This document shows positions 35,943 to 44,495 of a stretch of DNA of 64,000 nt, piece after piece. The notes beneath the pieces are model-generated. The model made no database searches. It saw only the letters and a program-made list of their open reading frames with translations, and was not told the DNA's origin. How positions within the stretch are numbered: the first letter of the stretch is position 1; every line of letters starts with the position of its first letter. The position numbers and the translations under genes are program-made. The DNA comes from Fontisubflavum oceani (GTDB lineage Bacteria; Pseudomonadota; Alphaproteobacteria; Rhodobacterales; Rhodobacteraceae), in contig NZ_CP129111.1 in assembly GCF_030407165.1 (NCBI RefSeq), positions 1 to 64,000 on the forward strand. The letters run 5' to 3'.

Positions 35943-35993
35943 GTCAGGCGCGGTCCTTATACGTCAGGCCGGAGCGAGCGTGGCACGCGCTGA

Positions 35994-36029
35994 TGCCTCC
36001 GGCGGGGATATTTTTGAAGCAGAGAAGCA
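35994..36029. repeat. Intergenic Roseobacter-type repeat (CCTCCGGCGGGGATATTT)
   Basis: The stretch begins GCCTCCGGCGGGGATATTTT and continues into a purine-rich segment, lying between the nuoD stop and the nuoE start. Its first part CCTCCGGCGGGG is partly self-complementary. From memory, sequences of this shape recur between genes in many Rhodobacteraceae genomes. Only one copy is seen here. Confidence 0.4.
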
Positions 36030-36039
36030 TGGGCGATAC

Positions 36040-37269
36040 CTATCGATCCACCTCGCCAAACACGATATCGAGCGAGCCCAAGATAGCCGAGACATCGGCC
36101 AACTGGTGGCCTTTGCAGAGATGATCCATCGATTGCAGATGCGGGTAGCCGGGGGCGCGGATTTTCGAACGATAGGGTTTGTTGGTGCCGTCGGCGACCA
36201 GATAAACGCCGAACTCGCCCTTCGGCGCCTCCACCGCTGCATAAACTTCGCCCTCGGGCACGTGGAAACCTTCGGTGTAAAGCTTGAAATGGTGGATCAA
36301 CGCTTCCATCGAGGTTTTCATGTCACCCCGGCTTGGGGGTGTGATCTTGCCACGCGCCATAATCTCGCCCGGCTCATTGCGCAGTTTCTCGCAAGCCTGG
36401 ATGATGATCTTGGCGCTTTCGCGCATCTCGGCCATGCGGCAGAGATAGCGGTCATAACAATCGCCATTCTTGCCAACAGGGATCATGAATTCGAACTCAT
36501 CGTAGCATTCATAGGGCTGCGCGCGCCGCAGATCCCAGGCGAGGCCCGAGCCGCGCACCATCACGCCGGAATAGCCCCAGTTCTGAATGTCCTCCTCGGT
36601 CACGACACCAATATCGGCATTGCGCTGTTTGAAAATCCGATTCTCGGTCAGAAGCCCGTCGATATCGTCCAGAACCTTCGGGAACCCCTTGGCCCAGCTA
36701 TCAATATCTTCGATCAGATCGGGCGGCAGATCCTGTTGCACCCCACCAGGGCGGAAATAGGCGGCGTGGAGCCGCGCTCCGCAGGCGCGCTCATAGAAGA
36801 TCATCAGCTTCTCGCGCTCTTCAAACCCCCAAAGCGGCGGGGTCAGCGCACCCACATCCAGGGCCTGAGTCGTCACATTGAGGATATGGTTCAAGATGCG
36901 CCCGATCTCGCAATAGAGCACACGGATCAACTGCGCCCGGCGCGGCACCTCGGTGCCGGTCAGTTTTTCGATCGCTAGACACCAGGCATGTTCCTGGTTC
37001 ATCGTGCCGACATAATCCAGCCGGTCGAAATAGGGCAGGTTTTGCAGGTAGGTCCGGCTCTCCATCAGCTTTTCGGTGCCGCGATGCAGAAGGCCGATAT
37101 GCGGGTCACAGCGCTCGCAAATCTCGCCGTCCAACTCCAGAACCAGACGCAACACGCCATGCGCCGCCGGGTGCTGCGGCCCGAAATTGATGTTGAAATT
37201 GCGGATCTGCTGTTCGCCGGTCTGCGCGTCTTCGAAGCCGCGCCCGGTATCTGTGCCGCCGTCCATCAT
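36040..37269 (-). CDS. nuoD: NADH-quinone oxidoreductase subunit D
   Basis: A 409-residue subunit that forms the quinone pocket with NuoB and NuoH. NFGPQHPAAHGVLRLVLELD opens the protein, HRGTEKLMESRTYLQNLPYF follows, and RSKIRAPGYPHLQSMDHL and ILGSLDIVFGEVDR close it, all signatures of NuoD/49-kDa subunit. The ATG overlaps the nuoC stop (ATGA). Confidence 0.97.
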   Translation of the reverse strand: MMDGGTDTGRGFEDAQTGEQQIRNFNINFGPQHPAAHGVLRLVLELDGEICERCDPHIGLLHRGTEKLMESRTYLQNLPYFDRLDYVGTMNQEHAWCLAIEKLTGTEVPRRAQLIRVLYCEIGRILNHILNVTTQALDVGALTPPLWGFEEREKLMIFYERACGARLHAAYFRPGGVQQDLPPDLIEDIDSWAKGFPKVLDDIDGLLTENRIFKQRNADIGVVTEEDIQNWGYSGVMVRGSGLAWDLRRAQPYECYDEFEFMIPVGKNGDCYDRYLCRMAEMRESAKIIIQACEKLRNEPGEIMARGKITPPSRGDMKTSMEALIHHFKLYTEGFHVPEGEVYAAVEAPKGEFGVYLVADGTNKPYRSKIRAPGYPHLQSMDHLCKGHQLADVSAILGSLDIVFGEVDR

Positions 37270-37879
37270 TTCGCCGCCTCCTCGGATTTCTCATCCCCGG
37301 GCAGGATGTATTCCGCCCCTTCCCACGGCGACATGAAGTCGAACTGCCGGTATTCTTGCACCAAGCTCACCGGCTCATAGACCACGCGCTTCAGCTTCTC
37401 GTCATAGCGGACTTCGGTATAGCCCGTGGTCGGGAAATCCTTGCGGAGCGGATGCCCGCGGAACCCGTAATCGGTGAGGATACGACGCAGATCGGGATGG
37501 CCGAGAAAAGGATGCCGAACATGTCGAACACCTCACGCTCATACCAATTCGCCGAAGGGTAGAGGCTGCTGATCGAGGCCACGATCTGATCCACGCGGAC
37601 CTGCGCTTTCACGCGAATACGGTGGTTTTGATACATCGAGAGGAAATGCCAAACGACATCGAAGCGTTTGTCCCGAGTCGGGTAGTCTACCGCCGTGATA
37701 TCGATCAGGGTCGAAAACGCGCAATTCCGATCGGTTTTCAGGAACTCGACGAAATCGTCGACCTCGGTCGCCGTGATTTCCACAGTCAGCTCGCCAAAGG
37801 CGATCTCGGTGCCGACAACAGCGTCGGCTTGCTTTTCGGCGATATGCTCGGCCAGTTCGCGCAGGCTCTCGTCGCTCAT
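37266..37879 (-). CDS. nuoC: NADH-quinone oxidoreductase subunit C, frame broken at a CC/GG run
   Basis: About 204 residues when repaired. The first frame carries VDQIVASISSLYPSANWYER and EVFDMFGILFS. The second resumes at GHPDLRRILTDYGFRGHPLR and continues through KDFPTTGYTEVRYDE to the stop at 37266. The join FS-GHPDLRR needs one extra base at the CC pair 37501-37502 (TCG GGC). Both halves are strongly conserved in the 30-kDa subunit, and the operon is otherwise intact, so a missing base in the sequence is favoured over a pseudogene. Confidence 0.92.
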
Positions 37880-37909
37880 TCTCGTCTCTCCTCGCGGGCG
37901 TCGCGGCCC

Positions 37910-38434
37910 TTAGCGGGTGATCGTCCCGGTCCGGCGGATTTTCCGCTGAAGCTGCAAAATACCGTAAAGCAGGGCTTCGGCGGTCGGCGGGCAGCCCGGG
38001 ACGTAAATGTCCACCGGCACAATCCGGTCGCAGCCGCGCACCACGGAATAGCTGTAATGGTAATAGCCACCGCCATTGGCGCAGGAGCCCATCGAGATCA
38101 CATAACGCGGCTCGGGCATCTGGTCGTACACCTTGCGCAGCGCCGGCGCCATTTTGTTGGTCAGCGTGCCGGCCACAATCATCACATCCGACTGACGCGG
38201 GGAGGCGCGGGGCGCGATCCCGAAGCGTTCAGCGTCATAGCGCGGCATCGAGGTGTGCATCATCTCAACCGCGCAACAGGCCAGCCCGAAGGTCATCCAG
38301 TGGAGCGATCCGGTGCGCGCCCAGTTGATGATGTCCTCGGTCGAGGTCAGCAGGAAGCCTTTATCCTGCAACTCGCGGTTCAACTCTTGCGTGGCCACTT
38401 CGCGGTCCGCGCCCGCAGTGTTCGCGCCAGTCAT
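37910..38434 (-). CDS. nuoB: NADH-quinone oxidoreductase subunit B
   Basis: A 174-residue subunit carrying the terminal cluster N2. The ligands appear in GLACCAVEMM, ISMGSCANGGGYYHYSY and VDIYVPGCPPTAEALLYGI. The start ATG at 38434 overlaps the nuoA stop (TAATG) and gives the usual N-terminus MTGANTAG. An upstream in-frame ATG (38443) is possible but less typical. Confidence 0.96.
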   Translation of the reverse strand: MTGANTAGADREVATQELNRELQDKGFLLTSTEDIINWARTGSLHWMTFGLACCAVEMMHTSMPRYDAERFGIAPRASPRQSDVMIVAGTLTNKMAPALRKVYDQMPEPRYVISMGSCANGGGYYHYSYSVVRGCDRIVPVDIYVPGCPPTAEALLYGILQLQRKIRRTGTITR

Positions 38435-38799
38435 TACTGCCATTCCAACGCTCCCTTTTTCCACTCATAGGCGAAGCCGATCGTCAGGACGGCCAGGAAG
38501 ACCATCATCGACCAGAACCCCACCATAGATATGTCGGCAAACGCCACCGCCCAGGGGAAGAGGAACGCAACTTCCAGGTCAAAGATGATGAACAGGATCG
38601 CGACGAGGTAGAAGCGCACGTCGAATTTCATCCGCGCATCGTCAAACGCGTTGAACCCGCATTCATAAGCAGAGACCTTTTCAGGGTCGGGGTTGCGCAC
38701 CGCCAAAACCACGGCGGCCAGGATCAATACAATCCCCAAGCCGATGGCCAGAGCCAGAAAAATCAGGATCGGGGCATAGTCTCTGAGCAGGTCTTCCAC
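38434..38799 (-). CDS. nuoA: NADH-quinone oxidoreductase subunit A
   Basis: A 121-residue membrane subunit with three helices. The loop KVSAYECGFNAFDDARMKFD with the ECGF motif, then FYLVAILFIIFDLEVAFLFP, is diagnostic. The start is a GTG at 38799 with GGAG a few bases upstream; longer in-frame starts do not fit the family N-terminus (VEDLLRDYAPILIF). It is the first gene of the complex I operon, whose promoter must lie in the 360-base region to its right. Confidence 0.95.
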   Translation of the reverse strand: MEDLLRDYAPILIFLALAIGLGIVLILAAVVLAVRNPDPEKVSAYECGFNAFDDARMKFDVRFYLVAILFIIFDLEVAFLFPWAVAFADISMVGFWSMMVFLAVLTIGFAYEWKKGALEWQ

Positions 38800-39159
38800 C
38801 TGAGGTCTCCTTGGCTGGACTGCACGCCTGAGGACCATCGGTCCGGTCCTGCTCACCTCTATATCTGGCAACGGAGGGGGTCAACTACAGGCTGTGCGGC
38901 AAAAGGGGAGTTATGGGGATGCAACACCCAGAGAATGATCGAACCATTCTCGCGTTTCAGAATGGCGCGATAGATGTGCTTCCAGGCGTGATCGGCCTCT
39001 ACGCTGCGCGCCCAAACCTCTCCGTGCCAGCAATGTGGCGAGAGCCTGCCGCCGCCGATATCCGAATCTTGGATCGGAAACATCCTTCGGAGAAGATGGG
39101 CTGAAGAGAGGCGGGCAATATCTGAAATCGCCGCTTGCAACGCCCAGGATCTGATCGCG
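38800..39159. other. Divergent promoter region between nuoA and a CPBP protease gene
   Basis: About 360 bases separate the nuoA GTG from the divergent CPBP gene. Open frames exist on the minus strand but resemble no family and have no convincing start, so I do not call them. The region should contain the main nuo promoter. I did not recognise an FNR-type or other known operator. Confidence 0.5.
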
Positions 39160-39825
39160 ATGATCGATACACTTTCCATCCTCGTTCTCTTGCTGGCCTT
39201 GGGCGGCCCCATTGCAATCGCGCAGATCGGTCAAAGATCGGTCGCAGGTGCCACGCGCCTCTCATTGAACCTTCTCCTGCAACTTCTCCTTACCTGTTTG
39301 GCGATCACTTGCCTTTGGATCGCCCTCGGCCCGCTGCGCGTCCCTGCAAGCGATCTTGGGCTTGGATTACCCGATCTCCACACATGGCTCTGGGGCGGAG
39401 CGATGTCCGTATTCTTTATCTTCGGGCTGGGGCCTATTCTCCTCCGCATGCCATTATGGCTTGGCCTTAAAGGGTTTGAAAAAACGCTGTCTGCGCTTGC
39501 CGACCTGCCGATCTGGTATCTTGTGTTGGCCGTTGTGGTTGGCGGCATTGTCGAAGAGCTTCTTTATCGCGGCATCGCCCTGGCGGTCCTTACGTCCTTG
39601 GGCCTTGACCCCATCCTTGCGGCGACATTCGTCGTCACTGCATTCGCTTTGGCGCATATCCCGATGTGGGGCATCGGACCGGCCCTGACCACGGCGATAT
39701 CCGGCGCGGCCCTGACAGCTTTTTTTCTGTGGCATGGTGATCTTCTGGCCAATATCATCGCCCATGTCGTCACCGATTTTGCTGGCATCGTTCTGGGTCC
39801 GCTGTTCGCCCGGCTGCGGCGCTAA
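39160..39825 (+). CDS. CPBP-family intramembrane metalloprotease
   Basis: A 221-residue protein with about seven hydrophobic helices. The motif EELLYRGIALAVL (EExxxR), the AFALAHIPMW (FxxxH-like) and a final NIIAHVVTDF (HxxxD) match the CPBP/CAAX-protease (Abi) family active site. In bacteria such proteins serve in membrane proteolysis, some linked to bacteriocin immunity. Substrate unknown. It stands alone, divergent from nuoA. Confidence 0.82.
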   Translation: MIDTLSILVLLLALGGPIAIAQIGQRSVAGATRLSLNLLLQLLLTCLAITCLWIALGPLRVPASDLGLGLPDLHTWLWGGAMSVFFIFGLGPILLRMPLWLGLKGFEKTLSALADLPIWYLVLAVVVGGIVEELLYRGIALAVLTSLGLDPILAATFVVTAFALAHIPMWGIGPALTTAISGAALTAFFLWHGDLLANIIAHVVTDFAGIVLGPLFARLRR

Positions 39826-39850
39826 AATTGGTATTGAGAGGGAGGAGCGG

Positions 39851-40165
39851 ATGACGCAGCCCGACGGTAACGCCGTTTATCAAACGATCGTGACGCGATG
39901 CCTGGCAGATGCCGATGTGTCCCTCGGCAAGATGCTCAATGCGCAAAGCCTTCAGGTGAGGGGGAAGAGTTTCGCCTATCTCGGCACTGATGGCCTGGTC
40001 GTGAAACTACCTGCCGACAGGGTCTCCGAGATGGAGAAACTGGACGTCGGCAAACGCCTGGTGGTCGGAAAGCGGACCATGAAGGAGTGGCTGGTCGTCG
40101 CTGACACCCAGTCTGACCGCTGGCCGGACTTGGTTGCCGAGGCGCAGCAATTCGTCGGCGGATAG
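39851..40165 (+). CDS. TfoX N-terminal-domain-like small protein
   Basis: A 104-residue protein with a strong site GGAGGAG before the ATG at 39851. The pattern GKSFAYLGTDGLVVKLPADR, then GKRLVVGKRTMKEWLVV, parallels the TfoX/Sxy N-terminal domain (F-A-x-L, L-V-x-K-L-P, K-E-W). The C-terminal TfoX domain is absent. Its cellular role is not known; similarity to competence regulators does not prove such a role here. It may share a transcript with the CPBP gene, 25 bases upstream. Confidence 0.6.
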   Translation: MTQPDGNAVYQTIVTRCLADADVSLGKMLNAQSLQVRGKSFAYLGTDGLVVKLPADRVSEMEKLDVGKRLVVGKRTMKEWLVVADTQSDRWPDLVAEAQQFVGG

Positions 40166-40276
40166 TGACCTTGCAGATTGGGGGCTTGATAAGCCGCGAG
40201 GTTACGCCGAACGGGACCATGCGGGTCGGAGATGCTGGATCGGCACGGCGTTGTAACGTCCCACCCCATCTTCCAA

Positions 40277-41347
40277 CTATCCAAGCATACGCAGTTCAAG
40301 GCTCGGCGGGTCGAGACCATAAAGCCCGGTCCACAGTGTCCCACCGAAGATATTGGCCGTCGGATCAAAAGCATTCAGAGAGACCCGTTCCGCCGCGCGC
40401 CAGGCGGCATCCCGATCAAGGTTCAGCCCCTGAAGCGCCGCCGACAAGTCTTCGTACCTTTCGACAGAGCCGGCATCGTCCGATCCAGCCGCATCGGTGC
40501 CTCGAGTGCCGGGCAGCGCGACCCGATGATTGGTGCAAACCAATCCGCCAGCCCGCGCGCCATGGGTGACATGGGTCCCATTTTCGTCCCACTCCAGAAC
40601 GGCACTGTCGCCGTGTCGATCCGCGACGATGTAATGGCATGGCAGAAACACAGTATATTTGGGCAGATCGCGAAACAGCTCAACGGCCTCGCGAACGCAC
40701 TCACACTGCTCAAGAAGAATGCGGACCACTGAGAGTTCGTCGACGCGATCGAAACGCGCGGCTTGTGGGGGTAGGTTTTCATTGGAAAGCGATAGTAGCG
40801 CCGCGCTAAACCCTACGTCATTTATCCCGTCGATCGCCCCAAGGAAGAGGTCCATGCCGACCAAAGAGATCGTGCTGCGGCCGATATCGGGTTCGATCTT
40901 CATCAAAATGACCGGGTCAACCATCGGTCGCGTTTGTGATGCTGGTATGCCGACGAGGTCCGCGAATGACCGCAACGTGAAGTCGAAATTGCGGATCAAC
41001 ATCGGCCCCGACGCGCCGGAAAAAGAGGCGGAAGAGCAGGCGAAGGGCTGCGGCTCATCCATCATGGGAAGGGTGTAAGGGTTCCCCCGAACACCCGATT
41101 TAGCGAGCTGCGCAGCCACGCCAGCGGCGCGTTGGGACAGCACTGGACAATGCGTTTGAAAGACCTCGTCCAAAGCCTCCGCGTCTCCGCCGGATGGCTC
41201 TTCTCTCTCCCAGGGTTGATCAAGCGTGGTGAGAGCGAAATCCGCAAGCTGTTGCCCGATCTCAAATTGCGAGCCGGCGAGGTCAAGCCTCCAAAAGTCG
41301 AATGGGCTTGTCGGCCTGCTATGTAATTTCTCCTTCGAAATACTCAC
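40277..41347 (-). CDS. C45-type (acyltransferase-like) NTN hydrolase
   Basis: A 356-residue protein. The segment FACSSASFSGASGPMLIRNF (residues about 103-122) looks like the nucleophile region of the peptidase C45/acyl-CoA:6-aminopenicillanate acyltransferase group, with R-N-F-D after it. Further support is GMDLFLGAIDGINDVGFSAA and a late VCTNHRV block. These enzymes are autocatalytically processed and hydrolyse or transfer amide-linked acyl groups. The processing Cys would be internal, near residue 105. Specific substrate unknown. No close operon partners. Confidence 0.68.
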   Translation of the reverse strand: MSISKEKLHSRPTSPFDFWRLDLAGSQFEIGQQLADFALTTLDQPWEREEPSGGDAEALDEVFQTHCPVLSQRAAGVAAQLAKSGVRGNPYTLPMMDEPQPFACSSASFSGASGPMLIRNFDFTLRSFADLVGIPASQTRPMVDPVILMKIEPDIGRSTISLVGMDLFLGAIDGINDVGFSAALLSLSNENLPPQAARFDRVDELSVVRILLEQCECVREAVELFRDLPKYTVFLPCHYIVADRHGDSAVLEWDENGTHVTHGARAGGLVCTNHRVALPGTRGTDAAGSDDAGSVERYEDLSAALQGLNLDRDAAWRAAERVSLNAFDPTANIFGGTLWTGLYGLDPPSLELRMLG

Positions 41348-41560
41348 CGCAAGTCACTCCGAAACACTCTGCCTGGAACATTGGGAGCGTTTGCGTGCAA
41401 TTCAAGCGGACGGCTGCAGCGGTCAGATTGAGACGGCATTGTCGCGTCCTACCCCATCTTCTTTCGGTCCCAGCATATGTGGCTCAAAGTTTGGTGGGGT
41501 GGCAGTCAACCAGAGGAGGTACGGCATATGAGAGGGGAACCCTCCTCCCTCTCAAACGGC

Positions 41561-42148
41561 TCAGAGCGACCGTTCGGCCAGGACATGGGCAAGCCTTTGC
41601 GGCCAGTCTGCGCGCCCCGCTGCCGCTTTTCCCAATGCCTGATGCCCAAAATAGAGATGTAAGATCACATCGGCCGTCTCCTCGGCCCCATCGTGCGTAC
41701 CATATCGAATCAAGACGCCCTTGATCGCATCCCGCAGCCGGTCGGCCATTCGGCTCGTGCGCGCCTTCACCTCTGGTTGCACCGGCCCCAACTCCACCAT
41801 CGCGTTGCAGATAAAACACCCCCGCCCCGGGTCCGCCGGGGCCGCGAAGATTAGCGACAAGCATTCACTGGCGGTCTCAGCCTCGCAGGTCTGCAAAGCC
41901 CGCACGGTGCGCGAGACCACCTCCCGATCATAATGATCCAGTGTGGTCAGATAGACGCTCTCTTTATCCTTGAACGCCTTGTAGAAACTGCCGCGCGTCA
42001 GACCCATCGCATCCAGAAGATCGGGCAAATTTGTTGCCACATATCCCTGCCGCCAAAAAATATCCATCGCCCCTTTCAAAGCGGTCTCCGTATCAAATTC
42101 TCTTGGCCGGCCCATGGGGTTAAGCGCTCCATCCCGTGCGTCAAACAT
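41561..42148 (-). CDS. TetR-family transcriptional regulator
   Basis: A 195-residue regulator with an N-terminal helix-turn-helix (ALKGAMDIFWRQGYVATNLP then GLTRGSFYKAFKDKESVYLT), as in the TetR family, and a helical ligand-binding C-terminus containing a Cys pair in GRGCFICNAM. The ATG at 42148 is preceded by AGAGGA; an upstream GTG (42169) is less likely. It is divergent from the YHS-domain gene, and a palindrome lies between them, so autoregulation and control of the YHS gene are likely. Confidence 0.85.
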   Translation of the reverse strand: MFDARDGALNPMGRPREFDTETALKGAMDIFWRQGYVATNLPDLLDAMGLTRGSFYKAFKDKESVYLTTLDHYDREVVSRTVRALQTCEAETASECLSLIFAAPADPGRGCFICNAMVELGPVQPEVKARTSRMADRLRDAIKGVLIRYGTHDGAEETADVILHLYFGHQALGKAAAGRADWPQRLAHVLAERSL

Positions 42149-42184
42149 ATCAATATCCTCTTCTATCACAGTCAGTTGATTTGT

Positions 42185-42194
42185 ACCAATTGGT
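42185..42194. promoter_or_regulatory. Candidate TetR-type operator ACCAATTGGT
   Basis: A perfect 10-base palindrome ACCAATTGGT lies in the divergent gap between the TetR gene (start 42148) and the YHS gene (start 42299). TetR regulators commonly bind such inverted repeats in the shared promoter. Binding is untested. Confidence 0.5.
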
Positions 42195-42298
42195 TCCTAA
42201 TGGCACAAAACATCTGTTCCCGGCCACCTCGCCGCGAACATCTCCTCACATAAGCCAAAGCGCAAAGGCGCTCTGGCAAGACAGAAGTGGATAGACCG

Positions 42299-42769
42299 AT
42301 GAACACTCTCAAAACTTTCTTCACAGGCGCGGCACTTTCCGTCGCAATCGCAACCTCCAGCATTGCCGCTGGCGTGGAACTCAATGCCTCCTCCACCGGC
42401 CTCGCGCTACAAGGCTATGACCCGGTCGCCTATTTCACCGAGGGCGAAGCCACGCCCGGCGATTGGACGATCACCGCTTCCTATAACGACGCCACGTACC
42501 GCTTTGCCAACGAAGAACACCGGGCCGCGTTTGAGGCCGACCCGGAAGCCTATCTGCCGCAATATGGCGGCTACTGCGCCTTTGGCGCCGCGATGGGCTT
42601 CAAATTCGACGGCGATCCGGAACAGTGGCGGATTGTCGATGGTGAACTGTTCCTCAACATCTCCGCCGATATTCAGGAACGCTGGTTGACCGACATCCCC
42701 GGCTACGTCGCCCAAGCTGACGAGAACTGGCCCGAGATTGCGAACGTCCCCCCCGCGGATCTGCAGTAA
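42299..42769 (+). CDS. Exported YHS-domain protein
   Basis: A 156-residue protein with a Sec signal peptide (MNTLKTFFTGAALSVAIATS, then SIAAG). The mature domain carries LQGYDPVAYFTEGEATPGD, EHRAAFEADPEAYLPQYGGY and CAFGAAMGFKFDGDP, the YHS-domain pattern that ends in a Cys and often binds metal or sits in copper and heavy-metal systems. The function here is unknown. It is divergent from a TetR gene that probably represses it. Confidence 0.82.
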   Translation: MNTLKTFFTGAALSVAIATSSIAAGVELNASSTGLALQGYDPVAYFTEGEATPGDWTITASYNDATYRFANEEHRAAFEADPEAYLPQYGGYCAFGAAMGFKFDGDPEQWRIVDGELFLNISADIQERWLTDIPGYVAQADENWPEIANVPPADLQ

Positions 42770-42790
42770 TCTCGACTGGTTTCGACAGGG

Positions 42791-42814
42791 GCCGCGGCGG
42801 GACACCGCCGCGGC
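42791..42814. terminator. Strong hairpin between the YHS gene and the acyl-CoA ligase gene
   Basis: GCCGCGGCGG (42791-42800) and CCGCCGCGGC (42805-42814) are perfect complements around the loop GACA. It lies 21 bases after the YHS stop and before the stop of the convergent acyl-CoA ligase gene. A T-rich tract is weak, so it is a probable bidirectional 3' end. Confidence 0.65.
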
Positions 42815-42852
42815 TCGCTCTGTTCATTGAGACCGATGCCCCACCGCCGGTC

Positions 42853-44418
42853 TTAACTCTCTGCCCGCAACTCATCCCGCAAGAACCGTCGCAAAATCTT
42901 CCCCGAGGCGGATTTCGGCACGCTATCGACAAAGCGGAACTCGGCGGGGTGTTTGTAATGCGCAAGGCAGCCTTCCACATGGGCCTGCATCTCGGGCTGG
43001 CCGATCTCCGCGCCGGGTGCAGCGACGACAAAGGCAATCGGCAACTCACCGGCCTCATCATCGGGCTTGCCAACCACGGCGGCATCAATCACCTGATCAT
43101 GCCCGATCAGCGCCGCCTCTACCTCCGCTGGCGCGACCGCGAAGCCTTTGTATTTGATCAATTCTTTCAGCCGGTCGCGGATGAACATATAGCCATCGGC
43201 ATCGATCACCGCCAAATCGCCCGTCTTTAGCCAGCCATCTTCGGTCTTGGTCGCCGCGGTGGCCTCTGGATTGTTGAGATAGCCCATCATGACCTGCGGC
43301 CCGCGCACCCAAAGCTCGCCCTCTTCATCCGGCCCCATATCGCGGCCGGTCTCCGGGTCGACAATCCGGCATTCGGTGTTCGGCACCGCTTGCCCTGAGG
43401 AACCGTGGCGTGGCTTCCCGCGATAAGTGGAATGGCTGACCGGGCTCATCTCAGTCATGCCATAGCCTTGGATCGATTCCGCGCCGAGTCGTTTGCCAAC
43501 CGCCTCCTCCACTTCGGCACTCAATGGGGCCGCGCCAGAGAAGATCGAATGCACCGAGGACATATCGTATTGATCCACCATCGGATGTTTCGCCAAAGCC
43601 AAGGCGACTGGTGGCACGATATAGAGCCGGTTCACCGCATGGGTTTGGATCAACTGCAAAAACAGCTCCAGATCGAAGCGCGGCATGGTCACCAACCGCG
43701 CCTCCCGCGCCAAGGCTAGGTTCATCAACACCGTCATGCCGTAGATATGGAAGAACGGCAGAAAGGCGATCACGGTTTCGCCCGGTCGCATATCGGTTGG
43801 CACCGCCAGTTGGTTCACATTGGTCACAATGTTGCGGTGGCTCAGCATCACCCCTTTGGGCCGACCCGTCGTGCCGCTCGAATAGGGTAAAACCACTGGG
43901 AAGGTATCGAGATCCACCAGGGCCTGCGCCTCTTGTGGCGCGCCCATCAGATCATCCAGCGAAAGCGCGCCGTCGACCCCGCCGCCAATGACGACCAGCT
44001 CAGAGGTCGGAGTGTCTTTCATCCCCTCGCGCGCCAAATCGGCCAAAGCCGGGATTGTGATCAACATCGCCGCGCCCGAATCCCGCAACTGATGTTGAAT
44101 CTCCGGCGCGGTATAGGTCGGGTTCAAGGTGGTGATCGTACCGCCCGCGAAGGCGACCCCATGAAACACCACCGCGTAGTCCGGGCAATTCGGCGCCAGA
44201 ATGGCGATTGTTTTGCCTGGCAAAGAGCCGCGCGCCGTCAACCCGCCCGCCAGGCGCTTGATCTGATCCATCAAGGCGCTCGCCGTCATTGTCTGCCCCG
44301 AGGGCCCATCGATGATCGCCACATCATCGGGCCGCCCTTCCAGCCCCTGAAACAGCCGTTCGGTGATCGACAGATCGCTGAGAGAGACCTCTGGATAGAG
44401 GTTTGAAAAAATAGTCAT
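42853..44418 (-). CDS. Acyl-CoA synthetase (4-coumarate-CoA ligase-like)
   Basis: A 521-residue adenylate-forming enzyme. The P-loop-like motif YSSGTTGRPKGVMLSHRN, the block GYGMTEMSPVSH, KTGDLAVIDADGYMFIRDR, KYKGFAVAPAEVE and the catalytic Lys in PKSASGKILRRFL are all present. It activates a carboxylic acid via acyl-AMP to acyl-CoA. The closest resemblance is to 4-coumarate-CoA ligase-type enzymes, but the acid is not known. It is the last gene of the leftward cluster with quinone reductase, crotonase and leucine genes. Confidence 0.85.
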   Translation of the reverse strand: MTIFSNLYPEVSLSDLSITERLFQGLEGRPDDVAIIDGPSGQTMTASALMDQIKRLAGGLTARGSLPGKTIAILAPNCPDYAVVFHGVAFAGGTITTLNPTYTAPEIQHQLRDSGAAMLITIPALADLAREGMKDTPTSELVVIGGGVDGALSLDDLMGAPQEAQALVDLDTFPVVLPYSSGTTGRPKGVMLSHRNIVTNVNQLAVPTDMRPGETVIAFLPFFHIYGMTVLMNLALAREARLVTMPRFDLELFLQLIQTHAVNRLYIVPPVALALAKHPMVDQYDMSSVHSIFSGAAPLSAEVEEAVGKRLGAESIQGYGMTEMSPVSHSTYRGKPRHGSSGQAVPNTECRIVDPETGRDMGPDEEGELWVRGPQVMMGYLNNPEATAATKTEDGWLKTGDLAVIDADGYMFIRDRLKELIKYKGFAVAPAEVEAALIGHDQVIDAAVVGKPDDEAGELPIAFVVAAPGAEIGQPEMQAHVEGCLAHYKHPAEFRFVDSVPKSASGKILRRFLRDELRAES

Positions 44419-44495
44419 GGATCCTCCCGGTCTGGCCCTCTTTGCGGGGCCGGTTCGGGAAAGCTAGCACAGGTGTCGCAAAAACAAAGCCGCGA

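Noticed and set aside
27116..37879. nuoH and nuoC as true pseudogenes
   Set aside because: Both halves of each gene remain conserved, the break is at a G/C run, and the rest of the operon is intact. Seven other breaks of the same type occur in the window.
38859..39212. Minus-strand frame of 117 codons between nuoA and the CPBP gene
   Set aside because: It overlaps the nuoA upstream region and the CPBP start, has no recognisable domain and no convincing ribosome site.
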